A DNA stretch of 64,000 bases from Neurospora tetrasperma FGSC 2508 (taxonomy: Eukaryota; Ascomycota; Sordariomycetes; Sordariales; Sordariaceae). Below the pieces are notes generated by a model, which saw only the letters and a program-made list of their open reading frames with translations, made no database searches and was not told the DNA's origin. This document shows, in pieces, positions 11,467 through 22,969 of this stretch. Positions within the stretch are counted from its first letter, which is position 1, and every line of letters begins with the position of its first letter. Location: positions 4,218,473 through 4,282,472 of the forward strand of contig NW_009799099.1 of the NCBI RefSeq assembly GCF_000213175.1, read 5' to 3'. A program made the position numbers and the translations under genes.

Positions 11467-13263
11467 ATGAGTTCGACCCGTTCAAGAATCGCGTCTGTGG
11501 AAGACGCCGACGACGACGGAAACATTATCCAAGGAACCTCCCGCTACGCTGCCTCTGTTGGCTCCAAAGAAAACTCGAGCTCCGGTCGCGCACGAAAAGA
11601 GCACAAGAAGTCAGACTCTTCACCCATAGTGACAAACGGCCAGCCCGACTCCGACTCGACACAAAATCCCCGCAGAAGCGAATCCTCAAAGACAGCACGA
11701 AGAGAGCGCGAAAAGTCGACATCTGGGACCAAAAGATCCAGCATGTCGTCCTCACGCCCCGTTCCACGACATGCTAACACCACCGGCAATCTTCACCGGC
11801 GGGGAGATTACGACAGGAACGGAAGGGAGATCGAGGCCTCATATTACGGTGTGAGCCCTACCATGACAACCTCCTCCTCTCGACCGCCTCGTCCTCAGAC
11901 CTCCACTCCCCGGCCCGTTAGTTATTACGGGACAGGCCCGACACGACCACCTCCACCTTCTGCTCGCTATATTGCCTCTGGGCCTCCGCCTCCTCCGCAA
12001 TTCATGCCTCAATCCTATCCAGCTACTCCGCCAACATGGGCTGGACCGGGACCCATGCAGCCATTCCCGATTCCGACGCCGGGCTCGTTGAGCCGACAGG
12101 CTACAGACTACTTCTCTGCTCAACCCGTTGATGCACGCTTAGATGCCCAACTCGCTGCTCTTAGCCTCGGAACTAGCCCGAATCGCCCCCGAACCGCCCT
12201 GGCTTATCGTACCTCCCGCACTCTTGAATACGGGGAGGCAGATTTCGACGAAGAGAACGAGAGATCGATGCCGCGGCCTTCTCTTTCCCACAGAAAGCTG
12301 TCGAGGGACGAAGATGCGCGAAGAATGCCCCCTCCAGTCAGGTCTTCTACTGCTCACCCGTCAGGCAACCCACATAGGCCACCGCCAGTACCCTCAACAC
12401 CAGGCAGACGAGCTTCACGATATGCCGACGAAGATCAGTCGGGCGATGCGTTATTTGCCCTTTCGCCAACTCCTTACGAGTATCAAACCCCTGCTCCCGC
12501 TGCAAGCCGAGCGCGGTCCAAGTCAAGACCGAGGCACCAGCGGCGACCCAGTGTCAGTGCAGGAACATACGAAGACCAGGAGTCCAGGATGGAAATAGCC
12601 AGCCGGCATAATCGGCGACACTCGTATTATGGAGCAGCACTACAACCAGTTACTGCTTCTGGAAGCGGTTACGAAGAAAAGATCCGTCAAGCTGCCAAGT
12701 ACCAGACCGAGACACTTGGTGGTGATCCGATGCCGCTCACGGCCGAAACTCTCCGCAGAGCCCAAAGGAACGGCGGTAGCAGTCGTTCCACCAAGAGCTC
12801 GGAAGAAAGCCGTGATGAGAGCGATTACAGGCACTCGGCAACAACACGAACCACGCGGTCAAGCGCCAATCCACATGAAGATGTCACCATTCGGGTGATG
12901 AAGGGCAAGGGTGCCGTGCTTGAAGTCAACGGTGCAAAGCTGAAATGCGCTGGCGGTGCTGAAATCAACATCTCAAGGAACGCCATCACCTCCGGGCGAA
13001 ACGGAAATGAGAAGGCGTACTACGATTACGAGGAGGAATATGATGAGCGCCAGCCTCGGTATATCGAAGATGGACGCCAGCAGCACTATGAAGAACGTCA
13101 TTCTCGGGCTGAGCGATCTCAGACCAGAGCTCGCGCGGCCTCGCGGGCGAGGTCACGCCCAAGATCAATGCATTATGCTGGTCGCGATATTGACGGTACC
13201 GATTACGACTATATCCCGGCCTATCCCGAATACCCATCGGATCCTCCGACATATCGCTACTGA
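11467..13263 (+). CDS. Ser/Pro/Arg-rich hypothetical protein with conserved C-terminal segment
   Basis: 598-codon single exon from ATG 11467. The open frame extends further upstream, but only through non-ATG codons. Most of the protein is disordered: an N-terminal Ser/Lys region, a long Pro-rich middle (PPPPSARY, GPPPPPQF, PTPGSLSR), scattered RxxS-type basophilic kinase sites (KLSRDED, RRPSVS, RRHSYY), and a tail rich in RARAASRARSRPRS and Tyr/Pro (PAYPEYPSDPPTYRY). Near residues 470-505 lies the only globular-looking piece, a beta-rich segment (VTIRVMKGKGAVLEVNGAKL and the following CAGGAEINIS). It is probably a conserved module of filamentous-fungal proteins of unknown role. No membrane segment is present. 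It may be a cytoskeletal or signalling scaffold, but that is not shown by the sequence. Confidence 0.85.
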   Translation: MSSTRSRIASVEDADDDGNIIQGTSRYAASVGSKENSSSGRARKEHKKSDSSPIVTNGQPDSDSTQNPRRSESSKTARREREKSTSGTKRSSMSSSRPVPRHANTTGNLHRRGDYDRNGREIEASYYGVSPTMTTSSSRPPRPQTSTPRPVSYYGTGPTRPPPPSARYIASGPPPPPQFMPQSYPATPPTWAGPGPMQPFPIPTPGSLSRQATDYFSAQPVDARLDAQLAALSLGTSPNRPRTALAYRTSRTLEYGEADFDEENERSMPRPSLSHRKLSRDEDARRMPPPVRSSTAHPSGNPHRPPPVPSTPGRRASRYADEDQSGDALFALSPTPYEYQTPAPAASRARSKSRPRHQRRPSVSAGTYEDQESRMEIASRHNRRHSYYGAALQPVTASGSGYEEKIRQAAKYQTETLGGDPMPLTAETLRRAQRNGGSSRSTKSSEESRDESDYRHSATTRTTRSSANPHEDVTIRVMKGKGAVLEVNGAKLKCAGGAEINISRNAITSGRNGNEKAYYDYEEEYDERQPRYIEDGRQQHYEERHSRAERSQTRARAASRARSRPRSMHYAGRDIDGTDYDYIPAYPEYPSDPPTYRY

Positions 13264-14330
13264 GCGGTCACTGGGTCATGAACGAAGATTTACGACTGAT
13301 TGTCTTTTTTTCCCCCTTTTTTTATGTTTTGGTTCTGATGATTACGAGATCATGAGACGACGAAATGACAATGATAAAGACACAGAAGGATGAGCAGGAA
13401 CCGAGTTTGTATCATGTTCTTTATGGCCCTTATGTTTAGCGTTGATGATGTCTTCCTTCCTTTTCTTCGATTCTTCATAATATCTTCTTTACCTACTCCT
13501 CACTTGGATTTTGTACGATTTTCTTCTTGGTTGGCACTTTTAGTCTTGCTGCAAGTCACTGTCTGATGGACCCGGGAAAAGTTTTGGAGAGACGATACCC
13601 CATATCTGGCATGGCACAAAAAAAATCATTTAAGCACGACATGATCGATTTCACATTCTGTGATTCCTGCTCTCTACTTGTTGATCAAGATCTTAATTAC
13701 TTCTGGTTCGTTAAGGAAAAGTGGTGGTAGTGGTGACAGAGTTCAATATACATTCCAAACCCGAAGCAGATGAACAGTTGGCATGAAACCCGGACAGTAG
13801 ATGGTCGGCTAGAAATACCTATCTACATTCTCTTTTACATTCACTTAGCAATGTCACTTGCTTCATCTTGAATCGTATCGATGTACTAGAGTCCTTCTCT
13901 GTCGACCGAACGAGCTGTGGCACCGCGGCGAAGCGTTCCTATGGTCGCAACTGTCGAACATAGGTCATAAATACATTCCTCACATCTTGCAACAGTTAGT
14001 TCTTTCGACACTTGATCAAGCACTTGTGATTTGTTAATAATTTGCTATCATGCCAAGACATACAGGTTACTGCTACCTAAAGGACGAATTTTGTTCAATG
14101 CATACATAGCTTCGTTCCTAAGCCGATGAGAATATGAACCTTATCGGACAGAGCATAGTAAGCGGTCAAGTCTCCTTTATTCTCAACATCAGGAGTCGCT
14201 TCAGCTATTCAGCTGGCAAAAGTCTTTCTTATCAGCTTGATCACATAGTGACTTTGCGGGCTTTTCCTTGGGTAGCTAGAATTATGGCCCTTGAAAAGGA
14301 AAGCATTTGTGGACTCGCTTTTCTGAAGTG
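13264..14330. other. 3' flank and intergenic DNA before the MITE
   Basis: Contains the 3' UTR of the gene ending at 13263, with T-rich stretches near 13304-13330. No supported gene, RNA or repeat was seen. Confidence 0.55.
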
Positions 14331-14927
14331 TAAGGGCGTGTTTGGATACTCTGAAATGGGGCTCTGAAACGTTATTCTGAAATGGCATTTCAGAGGAACT
14401 GCACGGACCCTCCTGAACTGGATTTTGGGAGCAAATGCCAAGATTCTGAGGTCCATCCAGTTCCTGTTCAGAACGGCATTTCAGAGTGCCGTTTGGTTCT
14501 CTATACTCTGAAATTTTTATATTTATTTTTCTATAATAAGTATAACCTTCTTTTATACCTTCATTAATATATTCTCATATCCCTTTTCATCTTTTTTTTC
14601 TTTAAATAAAGGTATAGTAGTTATTATAACCGGTTGAAAGTAGAAGGTAGTGATGAGGGTTGTTACGTGTTGGAAAAGATGTGTAGAATTTCTAGTTCAG
14701 AGCGACATTTCAGGAGCTTTTTGGGTTCTAAACGAAAAAGACGGACTTCAGAGTAATCTACGGTTTCTGATTGGCTCAAAGTCGAAAGTGGAGACGCCCA
14801 TTTCAGAGCCCCAATTTTCCAGCAATTTCAGAGCCAGTCCATTTCAGAGCGCTCCCAAACAGCGCTCTTAAATTTTCGACTCTGAAGACTTCAGAGCCCC
14901 ATTTCAGAGTATCCAAACACGCCCTAA
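14331..14927. mobile_element. 591-bp MITE with 35-bp perfect TIRs and TAA target duplication (PIF/Harbinger Tourist-like)
   Basis: The element spans 14334-14924 and is flanked by a TAA on each side (14331-14333 and 14925-14927). Its ends are perfect inverted repeats of 35 bp beginning GGGCGTGTTTGGATACTCTG. A 3 bp TWA duplication together with GGG-type ends is the signature of PIF/Harbinger-derived Tourist MITEs. The interior encodes no transposase. Both subterminal zones are crowded with the word TTTCAGAG and its complement (at least ten copies in both orientations), like clustered transposase-binding sites. The centre (about 14510-14640) is AT-rich. The perfect TIRs imply a recent insertion or few rounds of decay, and the element shows no obvious RIP despite exceeding 400 bp, which suggests few long copies in the genome. 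Confidence 0.85.
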
Positions 14928-15857
14928 TACTGTACCAACAGCACCGTCCGTGTAAGTGAGTGACCCGTCGCGAGAATGGCCCAGTGCCAGAAGTGTGTCG
15001 TCCAACTGTACTGCACTGACTCCACAATGCTGATTCTCCATTTTTACAGTTCAGTTGCAAGGTGAAACACGCTGTTGCCCTGAAAGTGCCAAGCCTTTGG
15101 CTGGTCAATGGCCGCTTATGAAAAAGGTACCTAGGTACCACACAACGACGTCATGGTTTACCATAGAACTACAAGCTTGCAAGCTGCGAGCACGATGACA
15201 GCAGGAGATTATGAACCGGAACACCGATAAAGAGGTGCGATTCATGTGTGTAAAACGAAGAGGATAAATTGCGTCGCGAAGAGAGGAACGGGAAAGAATC
15301 GGAAGGTTCAGTGGTGAAGAGGGGATCGATGGCCGTTCTGCCAAACTGAACCTGCCAGATGTGCCTGCCTGGCTTTTGCGTGGTTCCCAGCCAACCGAAT
15401 CCAACGGAAGTTGACGATCGCCAGCCAACCAGGCAAGAACAACAGACCAACGCACAACAACTGAGCCACCCCTGCCCTGGCTTATTTGCCCAGCCCCGGT
15501 CCTTCCCCAGCCCCCCCAGTTTCTGGGCGAACAACATTCTCAGGTCCCCCTCCCCCAAGCGCCAAACCTAAACACTGCCCAGAAAGACAGGGCAGACTTG
15601 ACGCTTACGGCTACGCCAACGCTTGCAGCACGTCGACCTGCATTCTTCACCCAAGCAACTTAACCTTCAGCAACTTGCAGTTTTGCAAGCATCTGGACGT
15701 TCTTCCATTGAACCCTTCCATTCCAGCAACCGTATTCCTCCAGAAGCCAGCGATCGACGAAGCTTACATTCTCTTCAGCTTGGCAGGTTGACCAGCTCTT
15801 CATCAACTCAGTTTGGGCCTCCGTCTCTGCCAAACCGGCGGACGCCAAACCGCAACT
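14928..15857. other. Promoter and 5' leader of the gene at 15858
   Basis: Between the MITE and the start codon at 15858. Contains the palindrome GGTACCTAGGTACC near 15126-15139 and a C-rich, TATA-less leader from about 15470. No gene was seen in this stretch. Confidence 0.5.
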
Positions 15858-17435
15858 ATGGCACCCGTGCTTCGCGCCCTCATGGCGCGTCGCCTTGTTG
15901 TCAGCGGCAAAGACATCGCAGCTCTCGGCCCTCTGGCAGCGCGCGGCATTCTTCTAGCACGCGATGACAATGACAACGAGGACCGACCCGACCCGGAGAA
16001 GGGTCTCGTGCACCCGCAGGATATCAACAACAAGGCCATGTTCGCTTTCTTCGGCCTCCTGGGCGCCGCAATCGTCATCGGCGCCGTTTGGTTCTTCTTC
16101 TGGGCCAAGAACGGTGGCTTCTACTTCAAGGAGGATGACTGGGACGACTACAAGTCGACGGTGATGCGCCGCAAGGGTCCCAACGGCACCATCTACTCCG
16201 GCGCAACGCCCAGCACCATTCTTGGCGGCGGCAGCGTGTACAAGGACGTAGCAGATGACGACGGCATGACGGAGATGGACAATACCACAGTTATAAGCGG
16301 CACCACAGGCATCACGGGCATCACGGGCATCACGGGTGGTGTGTCCGACATCTACGGCCGCGAGAAGCGGCGCAAGAAGCGCGAGCAAAAGGAGCGCGAC
16401 AAGGAACGCCGGCGCGAGGAGAAGGCGCGCGAGAAGGAGGAGAAGAAGCGGAGCAAGCGCAAGGTCGGCACCGACGGCATCATGATTGACGAGGAGGCCG
16501 AGGCTTTGGCTGAGGAGCAGCTGCGCAACTACCGGTCCGAGAAGCCTGCCCGCGTTGGCGGCATCAACGTCGCTAGCGAGGCGAGCGAGTGGGACGGCTC
16601 AACGAACCCCAGCTGGAGTGGTGTGGGTACTTCGACTGTTGACAGCGGCAGCACCGTCACGTCGGAGTTGATCAAACACCAGGAGAAGCGCGAGCGGAGC
16701 CCTAGCAAGAAGGAACGGGACGAGGAGCGCGCTGCCAGGAAGGAGGCAGAGCGTAGGGAGAGGCGCGAGCAGCGTGAGCGGGAGCGTGAGCATGATCGGG
16801 AGCTTGGCCGTGACCGTAATCCTGAGAGAGAGCGCGAGAAGGAGAAGAAGACAGGCGGCATTCGCAAGGTGTACTCGACAGCCGACAAGAACGCCAGCCG
16901 CGAAGCCGAGCGGCTGCGGGCCGAGGCGCGTCGTCTGCGAGAGCGGGATCGTGCGTCTGCAGCAGCCGGGCAGCGTGAGCGCGAACAGCGGTCGTCGAAA
17001 CGGGACTTCAGTTGGCAACACGGAGTAGGCGACGAATCGTCCATCGCTCTGCGCCGTATCGACGAACGGGGCGAGAGCGTCCTGGATGACGTTCACGAGC
17101 ACGAGGAGGGGGTTATCGCCACGGGCAGCAATGGGCAATACGCACGAGTGAATAACCAGGACTATGACGAAGTTGACCAAGTCCCACCGCTGCGTACGTC
17201 ACGCGCCTTGGTCCCGTCCAGCTACACAGGGACGGAAAGCGAGATGATGGAGAGCGAGATCAGCGGCCACAAGGTCTATAAGCACCCGGTTCATATTCCC
17301 GTTAGCGGCGCGGAGAGCTCGGTGGGAAGCGATGTGTCGTATGCGGAGGAGAGGAGGAAGAAGAGAAACGGTGCTGGGTACAGAAGGCATCACCGGAGGG
17401 ATGGTGATGGGGATAGCAGCGTTGGCGGTTACTAA
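15858..17435 (+). CDS. Single-pass membrane protein with long charged coiled-coil tail
   Basis: 525-residue single exon. The start is ATG 15858; the open frame further upstream has only non-ATG codons. One hydrophobic segment (residues about 61-82, MFAFFGLLGAAIVIGAVWFF and following) follows a short basic N-terminus, so the protein is probably a type I or II single-pass protein with most of its mass in the cytosol. After the membrane segment come an aromatic/acidic linker (FKEDDWDDYKS), a small GIT tandem repeat (three GIT units from 9 bp DNA repeats near 16306-16335), and two long Arg/Glu/Lys-rich coiled-coil blocks (about 175-210 and 290-390). The tail is Ser/Gly-rich with dibasic clusters (EERRKKRNG). 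It is not a recognised enzyme family; it looks like a filamentous-ascomycete membrane anchor or tether of unknown function. High GC in the charged blocks matches coding use. Confidence 0.85.
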   Translation: MAPVLRALMARRLVVSGKDIAALGPLAARGILLARDDNDNEDRPDPEKGLVHPQDINNKAMFAFFGLLGAAIVIGAVWFFFWAKNGGFYFKEDDWDDYKSTVMRRKGPNGTIYSGATPSTILGGGSVYKDVADDDGMTEMDNTTVISGTTGITGITGITGGVSDIYGREKRRKKREQKERDKERRREEKAREKEEKKRSKRKVGTDGIMIDEEAEALAEEQLRNYRSEKPARVGGINVASEASEWDGSTNPSWSGVGTSTVDSGSTVTSELIKHQEKRERSPSKKERDEERAARKEAERRERREQREREREHDRELGRDRNPEREREKEKKTGGIRKVYSTADKNASREAERLRAEARRLRERDRASAAAGQREREQRSSKRDFSWQHGVGDESSIALRRIDERGESVLDDVHEHEEGVIATGSNGQYARVNNQDYDEVDQVPPLRTSRALVPSSYTGTESEMMESEISGHKVYKHPVHIPVSGAESSVGSDVSYAEERRKKRNGAGYRRHHRRDGDGDSSVGGY

Positions 17436-18572
17436 AGAGAAGATATGATGAACATCGGCTGGCTGACTGACGAGATGTTATGATGATCATGACGATTGGA
17501 AATGAGAAGCGAGAGCGATGGGTGGAAAGCAATGTGTCACACTCGTAACGGGGTCGGAGATGGTGAGCGAAAGATGAAATAATGTCTGCATGAACGAGCT
17601 TTCACACGCACAGCAACCCCTTTGTTCTTTTTTTCTTACCCCTTCTTTTTCTTTCAATGGCTAAATACCTGGCTCACACACAAGCAGGCGGGCGTTCGTT
17701 TGTCGTATGTAGTTTTATAGTCGTAGCAAATAACTGTTTGATAGGGTTCAAAGGTAGCTAGCTAGTGTGAATGGTATTTGCAAGTAGTGTATTCAACATC
17801 CTTCTTTTCTTCTTTATTGTTACATGCGCACCGCATGTTGAATGGCCAATTCTGTTGCATGAGTTGACGTCCGGGTCACACGGAGTCTCGGATATGCTCC
17901 GGATGCGCCGGGTGTCGGACTCCATGTTGTTCGAGATCGCGGGTTTTGTTCCGTTATGCGCCATAGGGAACCAAGTTCACAACTTGTGCCGTTCACTGAA
18001 GTCCGTCAACTTGCATGTGGAAAACAGTGACTCAATGGTTCCCTTGAGCCAGAGCAACGTAAGGATGACGACACTGGCTTGAATCCGCTGTGCTTACGGA
18101 CGCCGCCGATCTCTATATCACAGTGGTAAATCGATAAAGTGTGATGCTGGACCCTGCCTTGCCGGAGTCGATTTTATTTTATATATTGACAGCCGTGGAA
18201 GGCATTGATTAGGAAACTCGTGAACCGTCCAGGACTTCTTGGGATTCACTAATTGCAAAACACTTGACCGGCAATCTATGTAACCTATCTTTGATTTTCT
18301 GGCATGATCGTCGAGATCTCGGACCGTCGTCAAACTGCGCCATATGAAACGGTGCTGCGGCCAGCAGGACCCTGGTACTCCAACACGGCCCATGGAACAG
18401 TGTTCCTAGAATAGCGTGTTGTTGTTTATGCGCTGTGTTTTAGGAGGCAGTGTGAGTGCTTATGGACGCTTTTTGAAGGACCGGAGTGGGCGATGTCAAA
18501 CGCTCAAAGTTACGTTTACCGATCGAGATTAAGATGCAGGTCGTTTAGTAAACGTTCTCGATGCTTCCTTTG
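17436..18572. other. Intergenic DNA left of the LTR element
   Basis: Holds the 3' UTR of the gene ending at 17435 and then ordinary, non-coding-looking sequence up to the target-site duplication at 18573. Small open frames (for example minus 18118-18393) lack support. Confidence 0.5.
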
Positions 18573-18577
18573 GCCGA

Positions 18578-18780
18578 TGTAACGGGGACAGCACGGTTAA
18601 CTCGGGTACTGGTCGTATAGCTTGATTAAGGTTCTATGAAGGAGGAAAAGTCTATCTAAGATGCGGATCCACCGGCGCTGAGAGGTTTTTATTAGGGCTG
18701 CGCGCTCTGCGCTATTGTAGCTAATAACGGCTCTAATCTTAAAGACTAGAGTCTATAACCCGGGTACCAGCCTTATAATA
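18578..18780 (-). repeat. Left LTR (3' LTR in the element's orientation)
   Basis: 203 bp, matching 22625-22827 along its whole length; shared landmarks include GATTAAGGTTCTATGAAGGA and GGCGCTGAGAGGTTTT. It is preceded by the target duplication GCCGA. Confidence 0.9.
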
Positions 18781-21700
18781 TTACTCCCCTCCTTCCCTCC
18801 CTTTCTACCCCTCTCTTACCTACCCTTACAATTAGTCCCTAATATGTTCGCGACTTCTATTTCAATTATAAGCTCATCTCCTATACCGCCAACTGCTATA
18901 CTCGTACCTTCTATCCAATATAGCAATTATAGTATTAGATAGTAGCTAATAGTAAGTAGTAATAGGTAGTAAATAGTAGTTCTAACGCTCGCGCTCTTTA
19001 AATCTATATATATAATCCCCCTCCCCCTCGCTTCTTAAATTTTTCCCTCTTCTCTTTTTTTCTTTAGTAGTAATTTAATCCCTTAAAATAAATAGTATTA
19101 TTCCCTTCTCCACCTAATACTAACCTATCTCCTCTAACTTTTTTAATATTTTTAAATACCCTACTATACGCTGTCCTCCTCTATTAATTCAATTTCGCCC
19201 CTAGGCTTCGGCCCCTAGACTCTTTATATTATTAAAAGTAACCCGCTAATTTCTACTTCCGTCCGCTTTAATACTTCGCCCCCCAACCTTCCCCCCTAAA
19301 ATTCCTCCTTACTAATATTAGCCCCTTTAATTCCCTTTCTATAAATTCTAATGTACCCTTCCCCTCCAATTACTACCCTTAGCCCCCGTTACCTAGTAAT
19401 TATTATTATTACGATTCCCTTAAGTTCGTACTTAGTAAAAAGATACTACGTTGAAGTAAATTCTTTTTTTTTTTTATATTCCGCTCCCCTAAAGTTTTCC
19501 CTCTAATATTATTTTATTATTAACCCTTTTACTATAATTAGAGTATAAAGAATCTACAATATTCTATATTATTTACTTAAATATAGAGCAGGTTTGTCTT
19601 ATAATATTTAATCGTACTATATATATTAATTATTATAATAATAGTAAGTAGTATAACCGGGTATTACTTATAACCCTACGTACGACCGCTATTTAAAAGG
19701 CGGCGACCGGCGTTATAATTAAGGTAGTAATAAAGAAGAACCTTAATTAATATATAAATATCTAAAGGAATATTATTAAACTATATGAGAAGAGATTTAT
19801 TAACCGGTATATTACTCCTACCCCTTTCTTCCTATTTTTCTACCTATTCTAGAACCTTGGTATTAACTTCTTTTTTTTTTTTTTAATTAATTACAAATAT
19901 TAATACTATATTAAGGCAGCGTCCCCCCTCCCCCCCCCTCTGTTAACAGCGCCCCTTTCCTACGAATTAAAAGTAATTTAGGATTGGGTAGCGGCTTTGG
20001 AAGTAAGGATAGATACGATAGAAGTAGGAAATAATTGTAAAAGAAAGATTTAGAAAAAGTAGAAAAATTTAGAATTAATATCGCTCCCTTCCTTCCTTTT
20101 CGTAGCCGACACTATTATTTTTTATATTTAGTAATAAAATATTCGGCCGGACCGTCGTTAATAGTAGTTGGGCCGTATTTAGTTTTAAAACGGTTTAATA
20201 TTATAATATTAACTACTATTTATAAAGGTTCCTATATTTATTCCGCCTATCCTACCTACTTTATTGATACTTCTCTATACCCTTTCTTTATTTAATAATA
20301 TAGGATTTCCTTTACAAAGTATTCTTTCTTACTATCGACTATAATAATTAGGGGTTGGGGGTTAATAATAATTTACCTTAATAAGAGATTATTTTAAATA
20401 TATTATAAGAAATCTATATAGAATTTATCGAAGACCTTTATAGTAAAATCGGTAAACTCTACAATATATAAGCTAAAAAATTTTAAAATTATATATTTAA
20501 TATAAATTTAATCTAATTTCTTTTTAGAGTATTCAATTTTAAAATTCTTAAAGTTCAATTATACTTTATCCCCCTCCTTAAAGACTTCGGCCGGTTACTT
20601 CTTACAATTTATAAAGTATTTTTAATTTTATACCGAAATAATTATTATTATTTAATAAAGATTTGTAATTTACTATAATTATATAATAAAACTTTTAATT
20701 CTCTTCTACGGGTTAGTAAGTTCGGCTTCTATTAGCTAGGCTATAATAATTATAGGAGACTATAGATAATAGCCGTAGGTAGCAGAAAATAGAGATATTC
20801 CGATTATAGTACTAATTCTATTATTAATTACTAATTATATAGCAGGGTACTAACAATCCTAGTTATTCTACACATAATTTACAAAGATTTTTAAAAATAT
20901 TTATACCTCTTAATTTATATACTTTAGCCCGCTATTGGTTTAGGAATAGAAGGCTATATTTAATTACTACTTTATTCTAAGGAGGTTATAAAAATATTTC
21001 TAAAAGTTACTAATTTAATTAAGACCTTTATTATTAACAATAGACTAAAGCTAACTATAGTAGTATATAAAATATTATAAGAAAATTTTAACGACCGCTC
21101 CTACTTCTATAGTAGGTATAAGCTTTAAAATTACTACTTTACTAAATTAATTTTTAATAATTAGAAAGTTTATACAACCCCTTAAAAGTAAGAAGTTAGT
21201 AATAAAATCTATTTAAATATTTCTAAAGAATTAATTTAGGATCGGTAGCAACCTAAATAATTCTTTCTTCTATTCTCTTTCATACTTAACCCTTCTATAG
21301 GTATTATAATTCCCTAAAAACTAATAAATATAAATATTTATTAATAACTAGTAGAAGTCTCTATTAACAGCGTATATTATTCCTTCTCTCCTAAAGTAAT
21401 TAAAGGTAATCAAATTGTATATCCCTTAAATAATATACGTATATAGAATATTCTCCTCTAAATCCTTTAGAGATATATAAAGGGCAATTATTTTTATAAT
21501 AATTAGGGCTCTAGGGATTTAAATATAGTTTCGATAATATAACCTCCTTAAGTTATTAATTAAATATTCTTCTAATTGTATTTTTAAACCTTAGGCTATA
21601 GTAGGAAGGTTTTAATCGCTATTAGTAATTATTTAGAAGACGCTCTAATAGATTATATCTTACTAAACTACTTTTTTATAAAATTACTATAAATCTAAAT

Positions 21701-22624
21701 TCTCAAATACCTTTACACCCTCCCCTACAATTATTAAGGAGGCTATTATACGAATATAATTCTTAAGAACTTCTTAAGGGATTAATTGCATTTCTTTCGC
21801 TTTTATATCCTCTTTATTAGGTTTATCCTAATTTTGCTAGGATAGGGCATTAAGTACTATAGTAAATTTGCCCGGGCGGTACTGGATTTCGAAGTTGAAT
21901 TTTGAGAGAAGTTTAACCCAATACGCTTAGCGTTCAAAGAGCTTTTACCTCTCTATAAAGTACTCAAGGTTCCAGTAGTTAGTAACGATAATAAACTTCT
22001 TACAACTCCTAAACTCTACTAACCACTCCTCCAAACACTATACAATCGCTAACATCTCCTTATCATAGATAGGGTAATTACGCTCTACGGGGGTAAACTT
22101 CTAGGAGTAGTACGCGGCCGCGGTCATCTTATCGCTAGAGAGCACGTCGAGTAGCATTAGTTATCCCAATCTATTGCTAGAGATTACTCTAATTACTCTC
22201 TCTTCTTTATATATAAGACGTAATTATATAAAGAATAGGGAGAAAATTGAAGTAGATCCGTCCTACTTTAACTACTAGATATTCTTACGTTTAGTATTAA
22301 AAATAGTAATAAGGGCGGCTTTTTAGGTAATACTAATTATAATACTAGAGGTAATAATAATTGCATAAGTAATCGTTTGAACGGGTATTTAGAGGTTACC
22401 CTATATTCCTTAGATAATAGGCGGTATACTAACAGCGGTTCTAACGGCGTTAGCAAATGCTATACTTATAAAAATACTTCTAATAAAATTATCCCTCTCT
22501 ATTTATTAGGCTTCTACCTATCGCACTACTGCTTCTTCTACATTCGATATAGTATACTATTACCCTTACTGCTACAGCGGCAATATATTTTAATCTATCA
22601 GTTCTATTGGTAGATAGAACCTAA

Positions 22625-22827
22625 TGTAATAGGGATAGTATGGTTAATATAGGTACTAGTTGTATAGTTTGATTAAGGTTCTATGAAGGAGGAAAAGTCT
22701 ATCTAAGATGCGGATCTACTGGCGCTGAGAGGTTTTCATTAGGGCTGCGCACTCTACGCTACTATAGTTAATAACGGCTCTAGTCTCAGAGACCAGAGTC
22801 TATGACCCGGGCGCTAGCCTCATGACA
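22625..22827 (-). repeat. Right LTR (5' LTR in the element's orientation)
   Basis: 203 bp, begins TGTAAT and ends ATGACA, followed directly by the target duplication GCCGA. Just inside it (about 22601-22620) is a small inverted repeat, gttctat-tggtag-atagaac, in the place where a primer-binding site is expected; no tRNA match was recognised. Confidence 0.9.
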
Positions 22828-22969
22828 GCCGATAAGAGCGTTGTAAAGGAAAATAAAAGCCTGGCTGAATGCAAGAATTCCTTGCTGGAACACCGTGTTG
22901 GAGGGTCGAGGGGTTTCCAGCAAATGACGGGAATGTTCAGTTCGTTACTATCGTGGGCGTCGTCTTCCC

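Larger units (their letters stand above)
18573..22832 (-). mobile_element. RIP-decayed Ty3/gypsy LTR retrotransposon (fossil)
   Basis: The element runs from 18578 to 22827 (4250 bp) between two copies of the 5 bp target duplication GCCGA (18573-18577 and 22828-22832). Its LTRs are 203 bp each (18578-18780 and 22625-22827); the right copy keeps the TG...CA ends. The two LTRs differ almost only by transitions, and the interior is very AT/TA-rich, as expected from repeat-induced point mutation. A purine-rich tract next to the left LTR (about 18781-18830, minus strand) and pol traces place the element in minus orientation: an RNase H-type YDKEMLAIV motif near 22045-22075, and a weak integrase-like trace near 20720-20760. 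The element is broken many times over and looks incomplete; it cannot encode proteins. Age cannot be read from LTR divergence because RIP inflates it. Confidence 0.9.

Noticed and set aside
22377-22613. Plus-strand 78-codon frame inside the LTR element
   Set aside because: It lies on the strand opposite to the pol traces, in TA-rich decayed sequence, with no recognisable domain.
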